Assembly: GCA_021784615.1 (NCBI GenBank)
Contig: JAJYHU010000283.1
Coordinates: 1-13,658, forward strand
Length of the DNA: 13,658 nucleotides
Direction: 5' to 3'
From: Acidobacteriota bacterium
GTDB taxonomy: Bacteria > Acidobacteriota > Terriglobia > UBA7540
Shown: positions 1 through 8,900 of the stretch, in pieces
How the letters are laid out: each line of letters opens with the position of its first letter
Numbering within the stretch: position 1 is the stretch's first letter
Notes under the pieces: generated by a model
The model's input: the letters and a program-made list of their open reading frames with translations, nothing else
What the model was told of the DNA's origin: nothing
The model's database searches: none
Program-made: the position numbers and the translations under genes

Positions 1-6
1 TCCTAA

Positions 7-34
7 TTGACACAGTTCGGGGCGGAGAGATGAT
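7..34 (+). promoter_or_regulatory. Possible sigma-70-type promoter at the left edge
   Basis: A perfect TTGACA hexamer lies at 7-12. After a 16-bp spacer comes GATGAT at 29-34, which matches four of six bases of TATAAT. The spacing is acceptable, but the -10 element is poor and single promoters are hard to call by eye. If real, it would fire rightward with a leader of more than 600 bases before the RraA-like gene, or about 120 bases before the doubtful small ORF. The palindrome at 31-46 overlaps its -10 region. Confidence 0.25.
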
Positions 35-46
35 CTTCCCAGATCA
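31..46. promoter_or_regulatory. Palindrome, possible operator
   Basis: TGATCT at 31-36 and AGATCA at 41-46 form a perfect 6-bp inverted repeat around a 4-base centre (TCCC). No T-run follows, so it is not a terminator. The two-fold symmetry and the overlap with the possible -10 element fit a binding site for a dimeric repressor. No regulator gene is seen in the window to pair with it. A 6-bp inverted repeat can occur by chance. Confidence 0.25.
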
Positions 47-157
47 AGGGTGGTGTGTTAGCTTCACTCGCTTGTGATTTTGGTTTCGGCAGCGGCCGGG
101 CCAACCTAATTTCAGGATGCCGCATCGATATTCCTTTACAGGGGTCCAATCAAATTG

Positions 158-514
158 ATGCCTGACCCAACGAACCTTCAGCGGAAGCCGTTGCACGAAA
201 TCCACTGCGCCCTGCGGTGGATGGTGATTTTCTTGCTGCTAACCGGTGTTGCCGGCTTCGCGGCGACAGCCAAGAGCGGCCTGCGTGAATCACACTCAAG
301 AGTTGGTATCCGCCTGCTTCGATCCACCAAAATCGTCGAAGATCATTTTGAAGCGGACAGCAGCAGGTGTGATTTAAGCCTCAAATTACCAATGCGCAAG
401 ATGATCCGCGCTGCCGTGCCTTGTCATCTGCTGCCTAAACATGATTTTGTTTTCCGCTTGCTGTCTGCTTCGCTTTCCGTCCGCCAGTTACGTTCTCCTC
501 CCACCCTTTCCTAA
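158..514 (+). CDS. Doubtful small secreted or membrane protein
   Basis: An ATG-started frame of 118 codons; a TTG at 155 lies just upstream. The N-terminal part has a hydrophobic stretch at about residues 22-38, followed by small residues that could form a signal peptide or a single membrane helix. Codon choice looks gene-like over roughly the first 50 codons. After that it becomes mixed and the protein turns basic without recognisable motifs. A weak purine-rich stretch (AGGGG, 139-143) lies about 14 bases before the ATG. I recognise no family. It may be a small hypothetical gene, a decayed gene, or simply an open frame in the leader region. Confidence 0.22.
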   Translation: MPDPTNLQRKPLHEIHCALRWMVIFLLLTGVAGFAATAKSGLRESHSRVGIRLLRSTKIVEDHFEADSSRCDLSLKLPMRKMIRAAVPCHLLPKHDFVFRLLSASLSVRQLRSPPTLS

Positions 515-660
515 ACAACCCTAGACAGGCCATTGACTCGCGTGCTGGATGTGTAACCCAGGTGCGAGGCACCGGCATTGCCCATTCCAGACTCTTGTAG
601 CGCCGGCCCCTTCTGGGCTTGGGCAAGCGGGGTTCATCGTTAGCTCGACGCAATTCATCC

Positions 661-665
661 GGAGG
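661..665 (+). promoter_or_regulatory. Ribosome binding site that decides the RraA-like start
   Basis: A full GGAGG core lies 7 bases before GTG at 673. This favours GTG 673 over an in-frame TTG at 619, which has no comparable site. The extra 18 residues the TTG start would add are unlike the family's N-terminus. Confidence 0.75.
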
Positions 666-672
666 TGCATTT

Positions 673-1449
673 GTGGAACAATTTCTAACCCGAGAGGATT
701 TCGAGGCTCTTCACGGTCTGGACACTTGCACGCTGGCGAATGCCATAGAAGCCTTTCAAGTCCGCATGAGGAATGAAGGGTTCACCAGCGATAATAGCGT
801 CCGGTGCGTTTTCAAGCATTTTCCTCCCATGCTCGGATATGCGGTGACAGGCAGAATTCGCACCTCCGCGCCTCCAATTGCCTCTTCCCTTCCGCCCCCG
901 CGGCAACTCAGATTTGCCGACCACACTGACTGGAGGAATCACGTGCTGTCTATTCCTGAACCCCGAGTCGTGGTGATGCAGGATGTGGACCGAAGCCCCG
1001 GGGTCGGGTCATTTGTAGGCGGCGTTCATGCCAGCATCTGCAAGGCTCTCGGTTGCGTCGGCTACGTAACGAACGGCGCCGTTCGCGACCTGGAGGCGGT
1101 TGAGCGCATGGGCTTCCACCTCTTCGCCGGACATGTGTCAGTCTCCCACGCTTACGCGCATGTGATCAGTTTCGGAGAGCCGGTGGAGGTTGGCGGGCTG
1201 CAGGTCCGCCCCGGCGACCTTGTTCATGGCGATCGGCATGGAGTTCAAACCATCCCCTGGAGCGTTGCCGCGCAAGTTGCCAGGAAGTCGGCTGCCATCA
1301 GGGAAAAAGAGAGCCTAGTGATGGAGTTTTGCCAGTCTCCGGAATTCTCAGTGGGGGAGTTGCGAACCCTCATTCGAGACATCGAGTTGGCGCTGAGCGC
1401 CGACTCAGTGCCTGCGCACGATCAAAATAACCAAGAGGAGCGGGAATGA
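673..1449 (+). CDS. RraA-like family protein
   Basis: A 258-residue cytoplasmic protein from a GTG start with a strong ribosome site. It belongs to the RraA / 4-hydroxy-4-methyl-2-oxoglutarate aldolase fold. Family signatures are NGAVRD at residues 134-139 (R138 and D139 match the Arg-Asp pair that binds substrate and metal in the aldolases), a following GFHLFAGHVSVSHAY segment, and PGDLVHGDRHGVQTIP around D187. N-terminal to these is the usual TGRIRT strand region. Family members range from RNase E inhibitors to metal-dependent aldolases and decarboxylases, so the exact activity cannot be read here. The conserved Arg-Asp pair makes an enzyme more likely than a pure binding protein. Its stop overlaps the adaptor start by four bases (ATGA), which points to translational coupling with the efflux genes. 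That is an unexpected partnership. Confidence 0.85.
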   Translation: MEQFLTREDFEALHGLDTCTLANAIEAFQVRMRNEGFTSDNSVRCVFKHFPPMLGYAVTGRIRTSAPPIASSLPPPRQLRFADHTDWRNHVLSIPEPRVVVMQDVDRSPGVGSFVGGVHASICKALGCVGYVTNGAVRDLEAVERMGFHLFAGHVSVSHAYAHVISFGEPVEVGGLQVRPGDLVHGDRHGVQTIPWSVAAQVARKSAAIREKESLVMEFCQSPEFSVGELRTLIRDIELALSADSVPAHDQNNQEERE

Positions 1450-2705
1450 CCACCGATCGGAACATTTCAAGGCAAGCAAAGTGCATAGGAGCCGTATTGT
1501 TTTTGACGTCGATTTTTTTGGTAATGCCATCCTGTTCGGTAGGCAACGCCCGTCAGGTCAATGAAACGGAAAACCACCAAATCCCCGAGGTGGGCGTCGT
1601 CAAAGTGACCCGTCAGAACTTTTCCAATGCGCTTGAAATCGCATCAGAATTCGTTCCCTATCAGGAAATTAATGTCCACGCAAAGGTTTCGGGCTATGTG
1701 AAAAAGCTCTATGTCGACTGGGGAACGCATGTCCGCCGGGGACAGCTCCTTGCCGTCCTTGAGGTTCCCGAGCTCAAAGACCAAGTGAGCCGGGACAAGG
1801 CGTCCGTGCAGCGCGGACTGAAAAATGTGGAGCGCGCGAAAGAGGAGTTGGCCCGCGATCAATCCGCCTACGAGGTTGCGGCGCTGACGTATACGCGGCT
1901 CCATAAGGTTCAAAAATCACAACCGGGTCTTGTGGCCCAGGAGGAAGTGGACGTCGCGCACGGCAAGGATCTTGAAAGCCAGGCTGCCGATTCCGCCGAC
2001 CAGTCTGCTCTCGCCGCGGCTCAGGATGATCTGGCGGCAGACCAATCCACCTTGCAGCGGGATGAAGCCCTGGCAAACTACTCTCGCATCACCGCCCCGT
2101 TCACGGGCGTTGTAACCCAGCTTGACGCCTATACGGGAGCGCTGCTACCTGCCGGAACCTCCTCCAGCAAGACCGCTCTCGCCCTTTGCCATCTCGCAGA
2201 AAATGACCTCCTGCGCTTGGTAATCCCCGTGCCTGAACGCGTTGTCCCGGATGTCCATCTGGGAGAGTCCGTCCGCGTAAAAGTGCCCGCCCTCAATAAG
2301 ACTTTCACGGGCAAGGTCTCGCGCGTATCGGACCAGATCAGCTTGGATACCCGCACCATGCATACAGAAGTTGAGGTATCCAACCCTAACTATGAAATCG
2401 TTCCTGGCATGTATGCCTACGTCGATCTTCCCGTTCAGAGCGCCGCGCATGCGCTGGCAATCCCCATCCAGGCCATCGTACACACCGGACCCGACCAGGG
2501 AACCGTCTTAGTGGTCAAGCATAACGACACGATCGAACGGCGCACGGTTCGTCTGGGGGTCGAAACACCCGATATGGCCGAGGCGGTCTCTGGACTGAGG
2601 CAAGGAGATCTGGTGGTCTTCGGCGAACAGGCCAGCTTCAATCCCGGCGAAAAAGTGGAGCCTAAAGTTCTTAATCCCGCGGAGCTCATGCCGAAGGCGC
2701 AGTAA
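1446..2705 (+). CDS. RND efflux periplasmic adaptor (membrane fusion lipoprotein)
   Basis: A 419-residue HlyD/AcrA-type adaptor that links the inner-membrane permease to the outer-membrane channel. After a hydrophobic N-terminal segment (about 14-27), the sequence MPS-C30 looks like a lipobox, somewhat off consensus at -3 (Met). Maturation as a lipoprotein anchored through C30 is therefore likely. The domain order is typical: first half of the lipoyl-like barrel at about 72-112 (AKVSGYVKKLYVDWG), an Ala/Gln/Asp-rich alpha-hairpin at about 113-205, second lipoyl half at about 213-240 (ITAPFTGVVT), a beta-barrel at about 245-325, and a membrane-proximal domain to the end. A GAGGAG ribosome site lies 5 bases before the ATG. 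The start overlaps the RraA-like stop, and the stop overlaps the next start by one base (TAATG). Confidence 0.95.
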   Translation: MTTDRNISRQAKCIGAVLFLTSIFLVMPSCSVGNARQVNETENHQIPEVGVVKVTRQNFSNALEIASEFVPYQEINVHAKVSGYVKKLYVDWGTHVRRGQLLAVLEVPELKDQVSRDKASVQRGLKNVERAKEELARDQSAYEVAALTYTRLHKVQKSQPGLVAQEEVDVAHGKDLESQAADSADQSALAAAQDDLAADQSTLQRDEALANYSRITAPFTGVVTQLDAYTGALLPAGTSSSKTALALCHLAENDLLRLVIPVPERVVPDVHLGESVRVKVPALNKTFTGKVSRVSDQISLDTRTMHTEVEVSNPNYEIVPGMYAYVDLPVQSAAHALAIPIQAIVHTGPDQGTVLVVKHNDTIERRTVRLGVETPDMAEAVSGLRQGDLVVFGEQASFNPGEKVEPKVLNPAELMPKAQ

Positions 2706-5700
2706 TGTCCAAATTTGCGATCCGCAATCCGCACCTCGTTATCGTAACTTGCCTGATCACGTGTGTTCTAGGGCTGGCGAGCATTGTAAACATGCCCGTC
2801 GATTTATTCCCTCACATCAATATTCCCGTGGTTACCTGCGCCACCTTCTACAGCGGGATGCCTCCGGAACAGGTTGAAGCTCAAATCACCAATACCTTTG
2901 AGCGCTTTTTCACGCTGGGCAGCAACATTGATCACATTGAGTCCCGCTCGCTTCCGGGCGTGAGCCTGATTAAGGTTTTCTTCACTCCCGGAAGCGACCC
3001 CAATGCCGACGTGACTGAAATTTCAAACCTGGCAATGGCGGATCTCCGCCGCCTGCCTCACGGAACGCTCCCTCCGGTGGTATTGCAGACCTCCGCTTCC
3101 TTCCTGCCGGTTTGTCTGCTGGCCGTTAAAGGAAAGGGCCTCAGTGAGACGCAGCTTCGCGACTACCTGCAATACGAAATTCGCGACCAGATCGCGGGTG
3201 TGCCCGGAGCAACGGTGCCACCGCCTTTCGGAGGCAAATATCGCTCCCTGATGGTGTATGTAAATCCGCTGAAGTTGCAAGCGCTCAGTCTGAGCCCCAT
3301 GGACGTGGTGAATGCCGTGAACACCTCCAACCTGATTCTGCCTGCGGGTGACGTGCGAATCGGGTCTCTCGATTACAACATATATACCAACGCCCAGGTG
3401 CCATCTCCCAAAGCATTAAACAACATTGTCCTGAAAACGGTGGGCCCAAAGAATGTCTACGTTTCGGACGCGGGCCATGCCGTTGACTCATCCTCACTCC
3501 AATACAACATCGTGCGCATTGACGGCCAACGCTCTGTTTATGTGGGGGTGATGAAACAAGGAGGCAACACCAACACCATTCAAGTGGTCGATGGAATTCG
3601 CCAAGCGATCCGGCACCTCCGCGCCATCCCGCGGCAGATGAAGGCAATGGTGGTGTTCGATCAGTCGCAATTTGTTCGCCAGGCCATCCACACGGTCATG
3701 GACGAAGGAGGCATGGGACTCATCCTCACCGGGCTGATGATTCTCCTTTTTCTGGGCAGCCTTCGCGCCACGAGCGCCGTATTTCTCTCCATCCCGCTTT
3801 CCGTTCTGGCTGCCGCGGTTTTGCTGGATCTTCGCGGAGACACGATCAATGCCATGCTCCTCAGCGGACTGGCATTGGCTTTTTCTCGGCTGATCGACAA
3901 CTCCGTGATTGTGCTCGAAAACATTTACCGGCATATGGAACTGGGAGATTCCCCTACGACAGCCTCTGAAGCCGGCACGAATGAAGTGAGCATGGCCGTC
4001 TTTGCCATCACCCTGGCCACCATCGTGGTGTTTTTCCCGGTCACCATGCTTTACGGGGTCAGCAAGTTCCTCTTCTCGGCGCTCGCCTCAGGCGTGGTGA
4101 TTTCTCTTATTGCTTCGTACTTTGTTGCGGTGCTTGTGGTTCCACTTTATTGCTCGCGTGTTCTCAAGCGCCTAACGGCTGAAAAGAAGGAAGGCGCTCC
4201 CCGCCGGGAGGGATTGGGCAAACGGCTTTACAACGCCTTCAACACCCGCTTTGAGCAAATGCTGGACCGCTACGAAGGATGGGTTCAGAAATCCCTAAAT
4301 TATCCTCGGGAGGTCATTGGCACTTTCATCGGAAGCTTTGCTTTGAGTTTGCTGCTTTATCCCCTGTTGGGCTTCTCCTTCTTTCCGCGCACGGACGCAG
4401 GCCAGTTCATGATCAACCTGAAGGCCCCCACGGGAACCCGGCTTCGCCTGACGGAAGACTACGTGCGCAGAGTGGAAAACATCATCCGCCGTGAAGTCAG
4501 CCCACACGACCTGAATACCATCGTTTCGAATATCGGCCTCACTTCCGGCTTTGAATCTCTATTTACGCCAAACGCCGCCATGCACACGGCATTTGTCGAA
4601 GTGGGCTTGAATCCAGACCATTGGGTCAGCAGCTTTCGTTACATGGACAAAGTGCGCAGCCAGATCGCGCGGCAGATTCCTCAGCTTCGAACGTACATTC
4701 ACTCGGGCTCTCTGGTTGAGTCCGTCCTCGACCAGGGAGCTCCGGCACCCATTGACGTCCAGGTCACCGGAATGAACCTCCGTTCCGATATGGGTATTGC
4801 CGAGAGGCTGGCCGGCAAGATTCGGCGGCTGCCTGACATTAGTGATGTCTATATTCCCCAGGATATGGACTACCCGGCGCTTATGATTGACCTTAACCGC
4901 ACCCGGGTAAGCGAGCTGGGCCTCACGCCCAAGGAGGTGGTTGACAACGTCATCACTGCCTTAACCTCCAACCAGATGATCGGGCCGGGCTACTGGATCG
5001 ATCCCAAATCCGGCAACCAATACTTTGTCTCCGTCCAGTACCCCAGCAACAAGGTCCGGTCCGTGTCCGATATCGAGACGATGCCGCTCCACGACCCGCG
5101 ACTCAAGGTTCCAACGTATCTGGATCAGTTATGCCGGATTCATACGAATGTCACAGCAACGGAAGTCGACCATTATCAGCTTGAGCGGGCCATCGACATT
5201 TATGTCAAACCCAGGGGTGAAGATCTTTCCCGGCCTTATGACGCGATTCAAAAGATTATCGCCTCCACCCCGTTGCCCAGCAGCAATTTCCGCGTCGCGA
5301 TCCATGGGCTGGTGATCACGATGGAAACATCCTTTAAAAGTTTTGCATTCGGGCTGATGATCGCCGTGCTGCTCGTTTACCTGATTCTGGTGGCCCAAAC
5401 GCAATCATTTATGGATCCGTTTTTAATCTTGCTCGCCATCCCGACGGGGCTCACGGGAGTGTTGCTCATTCTCTTTCTAAGCGGCACAACGGTGAACATC
5501 CAGTCCCTGATGGGAGTGCTCATGATGGTCGGCATGGTTGTTTCAAACACCATTCTGATTGTCGATTTTGCCAAGCGGCTTGAACAGGAAGGCAAAACCG
5601 TCCGGGAGGCGGTCATCCTTTCTTGCCGCATCCGCTTGCGCCCCATCTTGATGACTTCATTGGCGACGATTGTGGGGCTGCTACCCATGGCCTTTCAACT

Positions 5701-5863
5701 GGAGGCGGGGAGCGCGGCATACGCGCCCTTGGCTCGGGCCATCATCGGCGGCCTGTCGTTTTCGGTGATCCTCAGCATTTTTGTGATTCCGTCCGCCTAT
5801 TTGCTGGCTTATCAGAATCGAAGACAGGCGCCGGAATCAAACGGTCTCCAGCAGAATGATTGA
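2705..5863 (+). CDS. RND efflux permease A (HAE-type, AcrB family)
   Basis: A 1052-residue inner-membrane permease, the usual length for the AcrB family. It would use proton influx to push substrates into the adaptor/channel complex. The architecture is complete: TM1 (about 11-30), first large periplasmic loop with porter and docking domains (about 31-335), TM2-TM6 (about 337-484), TM7 (about 536-556), second periplasmic loop (to about 875), and TM8-TM12 to about 1033. TM4 reads SRLIDNSVIVLENI. D398 matches AcrB D407, while N399 replaces D408; a single-Asp DN form occurs in many family members. In TM10 (VVSNTILIVDF) S947 stands where AcrB has K940. The TM11 segment RLRPILMTSLA, with the conserved Arg, is intact. 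Start and adaptor stop share TAATG, so the two are translationally coupled. The substrate cannot be read from sequence. Confidence 0.96.
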   Translation: MSKFAIRNPHLVIVTCLITCVLGLASIVNMPVDLFPHINIPVVTCATFYSGMPPEQVEAQITNTFERFFTLGSNIDHIESRSLPGVSLIKVFFTPGSDPNADVTEISNLAMADLRRLPHGTLPPVVLQTSASFLPVCLLAVKGKGLSETQLRDYLQYEIRDQIAGVPGATVPPPFGGKYRSLMVYVNPLKLQALSLSPMDVVNAVNTSNLILPAGDVRIGSLDYNIYTNAQVPSPKALNNIVLKTVGPKNVYVSDAGHAVDSSSLQYNIVRIDGQRSVYVGVMKQGGNTNTIQVVDGIRQAIRHLRAIPRQMKAMVVFDQSQFVRQAIHTVMDEGGMGLILTGLMILLFLGSLRATSAVFLSIPLSVLAAAVLLDLRGDTINAMLLSGLALAFSRLIDNSVIVLENIYRHMELGDSPTTASEAGTNEVSMAVFAITLATIVVFFPVTMLYGVSKFLFSALASGVVISLIASYFVAVLVVPLYCSRVLKRLTAEKKEGAPRREGLGKRLYNAFNTRFEQMLDRYEGWVQKSLNYPREVIGTFIGSFALSLLLYPLLGFSFFPRTDAGQFMINLKAPTGTRLRLTEDYVRRVENIIRREVSPHDLNTIVSNIGLTSGFESLFTPNAAMHTAFVEVGLNPDHWVSSFRYMDKVRSQIARQIPQLRTYIHSGSLVESVLDQGAPAPIDVQVTGMNLRSDMGIAERLAGKIRRLPDISDVYIPQDMDYPALMIDLNRTRVSELGLTPKEVVDNVITALTSNQMIGPGYWIDPKSGNQYFVSVQYPSNKVRSVSDIETMPLHDPRLKVPTYLDQLCRIHTNVTATEVDHYQLERAIDIYVKPRGEDLSRPYDAIQKIIASTPLPSSNFRVAIHGLVITMETSFKSFAFGLMIAVLLVYLILVAQTQSFMDPFLILLAIPTGLTGVLLILFLSGTTVNIQSLMGVLMMVGMVVSNTILIVDFAKRLEQEGKTVREAVILSCRIRLRPILMTSLATIVGLLPMAFQLEAGSAAYAPLARAIIGGLSFSVILSIFVIPSAYLLAYQNRRQAPESNGLQQND

Positions 5864-5988
5864 TCTTATTGCGGCATTTCGCGCACCGCGCCACAAGGAT
5901 CTGCCGGCCCGGAGACCTGAGCGGTTTCTATAGGGAAATAGGTTAAGACCCTGGCACTGGGCCTGACGTCAACGGTAGGAACGGAATA

Positions 5989-8900
5989 ATGGTTAAGTTT
6001 TGTCTTCGCCACCCCTATCTGGTTGTTGTGAGCTGCCTGATTGTTTGCGTGATGGGGCTGACAAGCGTGGTGCGCATGCCGGTGGACTTGTTTCCGCCGA
6101 TCAACATTCCCGTCGTCACCTGTGCTACGTTTTACAGCGGCATGCCTCCCGCTCAAGTTGAAGCACAGATCACAGATACCTTCGAGCGCTTTTTTACCCT
6201 GGGCAGCAACATCGAGCATATTGAGTCCCGTTCGCTGCCAGGCGTAAGCCTGATCAAGGTGTTCTTTACACCCGGAAGCAACGCAAACGCGGACGTGACT
6301 GAGATCTCGAACCTGGCGATGGCGGACTTGCGCCGGCTGCCCCACGGCACCCTGCCGCCCGTGGTGCTGAGCACCGGCGCCTCATTCTTGCCCGTCTGCC
6401 TGCTGGCGGTGAAGGGCAACGGGTTGTCGGAGACGCAACTCCGCGATTATCTGCAATACGAAATCCGCGATCAGATCGCGGGTGTCCGCGGCGCCACTGT
6501 GCCTCCTCCCTTTGGCGGGAAATATCGCATGGAGATGGTCTACGTAAATCCGCTCAAACTCCAGGCGCTCGGCCTGAGCCCCATGGACGTCGTGAACGCC
6601 GTTAACCAGTCCAACCTCATCCTTCCCGCCGGCGACGTGCGGATCGGCCCCTTGGATTACTACATTTATACCAACGCGCAAGTCGCTAATGCCAAGGCCC
6701 TGAACCATATTGTCCTCAAAACCGTTGGCGAGAAGAACGTGTACGTTTCCGACGTCGGCCACGCCGTGGACGCGTCCTACTTGCAATACAACATCGTGCG
6801 CATCGACGGCCAGCGCTCCGTTTACGTCGGCGTGATGAAACAAGGCGGAAGCACCAATACCATCCAGTTGGTCGATGGAGTTCGCAACGCCATCCAGCAC
6901 CTGCGCGACATTCCCAAACAGATGAAGGCAATGGTGGTCTTTGACCAGTCGCAATTCGTGCGCCAAGCCATCAGCACCGTCGCAAGCGAAGGGGGAATTG
7001 GCCTTTTCGCCACCGCGCTGGTTATTCTACTTTTTCTCGGCAGCTTGCGGGCCACGAGTGCGATCTTCCTTTCCATTCCGCTCTCCGTCCTTGCCGCGCT
7101 CTTTTTCCTGTATCTAGGGGGAAGCACCATCAACGCAATGCTTTTGAGCGGGTTGGCGCTGGCGATTCCCCGACTCATCGGCAATTCGATCTTCGTGCTT
7201 GAAAACATATACCGCCATATGGAGCTGGGGGATTCGCCTGGGAAGGCGTCCGAGGAAGGGACCAATGAAGTGTCCATGGCCGTCCTCGCGATTACGCTTG
7301 CGACCATCGTGGTGTTTTTCCCAGTCACGATGCTCTACGGCGTCAGCAAGTTCCTCTTCGTTGCACTCGCTGCGGGTGTGGTGCTGTCTCTTATCGCTTC
7401 TTATTTCGTTGCCGTTGGGGTCGTCCCCCTCTTTTGCGCCAAGACCCTCAAGCCTCTTGTGAACTCGCATGCGGGCGAAGAAGAAAAAACCAGCCGTAAA
7501 TCTTTTGGGCAGCGCTTTTACCAGGCGTTCAATACCCGATTTGAGATCATGCTGGATGCCTACGAGCGATGGGTTCAAAAGACGCTCGACTATCCGCGGG
7601 CCGCGCTGCTGGGATTCGCCGGAATTTTCGCTTTGAGTCTGCTTCTTTATCCCTTGTTGGGTTTTTCTTTCTTCCCCCGGACGGACGCCGGCCAGTTCAT
7701 GATCAATTTAAAGGCGCCCAGCGGTTCACGGCTGGGAGTGACTGAGCAATATGTGGAGCGGGTTGAAAACATCATCCGCCGCACAGTGAGGCCGCGAGAT
7801 TTGAACACGATTGTGTCCAACATAGGCCTCTCATCCGGTTTTGAATCCTTGTTCACGCCAAACGCTGCCATGCACACGGCCTTTATTCAAGTGGGGCTTA
7901 ACGCCGATCATCGCGTCAGTAGCTTCAAGTATATGGATGAAACCCGGCAAAAAATCACCCGGCAAATTCCCGAGCTCCGAACCTATTTCCATTCCGGCTC
8001 GCTGGTCGAATCTGTTTTAGATCAAGGCGTGCCCGCGCCCATTGACATCCAGGTGAGCGGCATGGATCTGAATGCGGATATGGGCATTGCCCGCGAGTTG
8101 GCCGGCAAGATCCGACGTCTCCGTTCCATCAGCGACGTTTACATCCCGCAGGACATGGATTATCCGGCGCTGCAAATCAACCTCAACCGCACGCGCGTCA
8201 GCGAGTTGGGCCTGACGCCTAAAAGCGTCATCGACAACGTAATCACGGCGTTGACCTCCAACCAGATGATCGCACCGGGATACTGGATTGACCCCAAATC
8301 GGGGAACCAGTACTTCGTCTCGGTCCAGTTTCCCCCTAAAACGGTAATCTCGCTGGCGGATTTGGATACTCTGCCCCTCCATGATCCCCACCTGCATTCG
8401 ACGACTTACCTCGATCAGTTGTGCACGATTAAGCCCATCCTGACTCCCACCGAAGTGGATCATTATAAGTTGGAGCGGTCCATTGACGTCTATGTCAAAC
8501 CCAGGGGCGAAGACCTTTCCAGGCCGGCCAAAGCCATCCAGAATATCGTCGATCACACGCCGCTGCCCAGCCGCAACTTCCGGGTCAACATTCGCGGTTT
8601 GGTCAATACCATGGAGACTTCATTCCGCAGCTTTGCAACCGGCCTCATCCTGGCCACTTTGCTGGTGTATTTGATCCTGGTGTGGCAATTCAAGTCTTTC
8701 ATGGACCCGTTTTTAATCCTCTTGGCCGTGCCCCCGGGCATCACAGGAGTGCTGCTGGCGCTTTTCCTGACCGGCACTACCGTCAACATTCAATCCTTGA
8801 TGGGCGTGCTGATGATGGTCGGTGTGGTGGTTTCCAATACCATCCTGATTGTCGACTTTGCCAAGCAACTGCAACAGGAAGGCCGCGGCGTGCGCGACGC

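Larger units (their letters stand above)
1..672. other. Upstream region with no well-supported gene
   Basis: This stretch precedes the RraA-like gene. Apart from the possible promoter, the palindrome and the doubtful small ORF, I see no family resemblance in any frame. Around 557-630 there are short imperfect inverted repeats: GGTGC/GCACC around GAG at about 560-572, and GCCC/GGGC near 606-618. They are too short to call as defined elements. The opposite-strand frame at 435-653 has no ribosome site or recognisable motif and is not called. Confidence 0.5.

Noticed and set aside
533..557. TTGACT as a promoter close to the RraA-like gene
   Set aside because: No acceptable -10 element exists at 16-18 bases. 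The nearest TA-containing hexamer is only 13 bases away.
619..672. Earlier TTG start for the RraA-like gene
   Set aside because: It lacks a ribosome site and adds residues atypical for the family, whereas GTG 673 has GGAGG at ideal distance.
5864..5988. Possible terminator or separate promoter between the two permeases
   Set aside because: No stable hairpin with a T-run and no good -35/-10 pair was seen. Co-transcription remains the simplest reading.
8017..8556. Opposite-strand open frame (179 codons) inside permease B
   Set aside because: It is a shadow of the permease coding frame. Similar antisense frames occur at matching places in permease A, as expected from shared codons.
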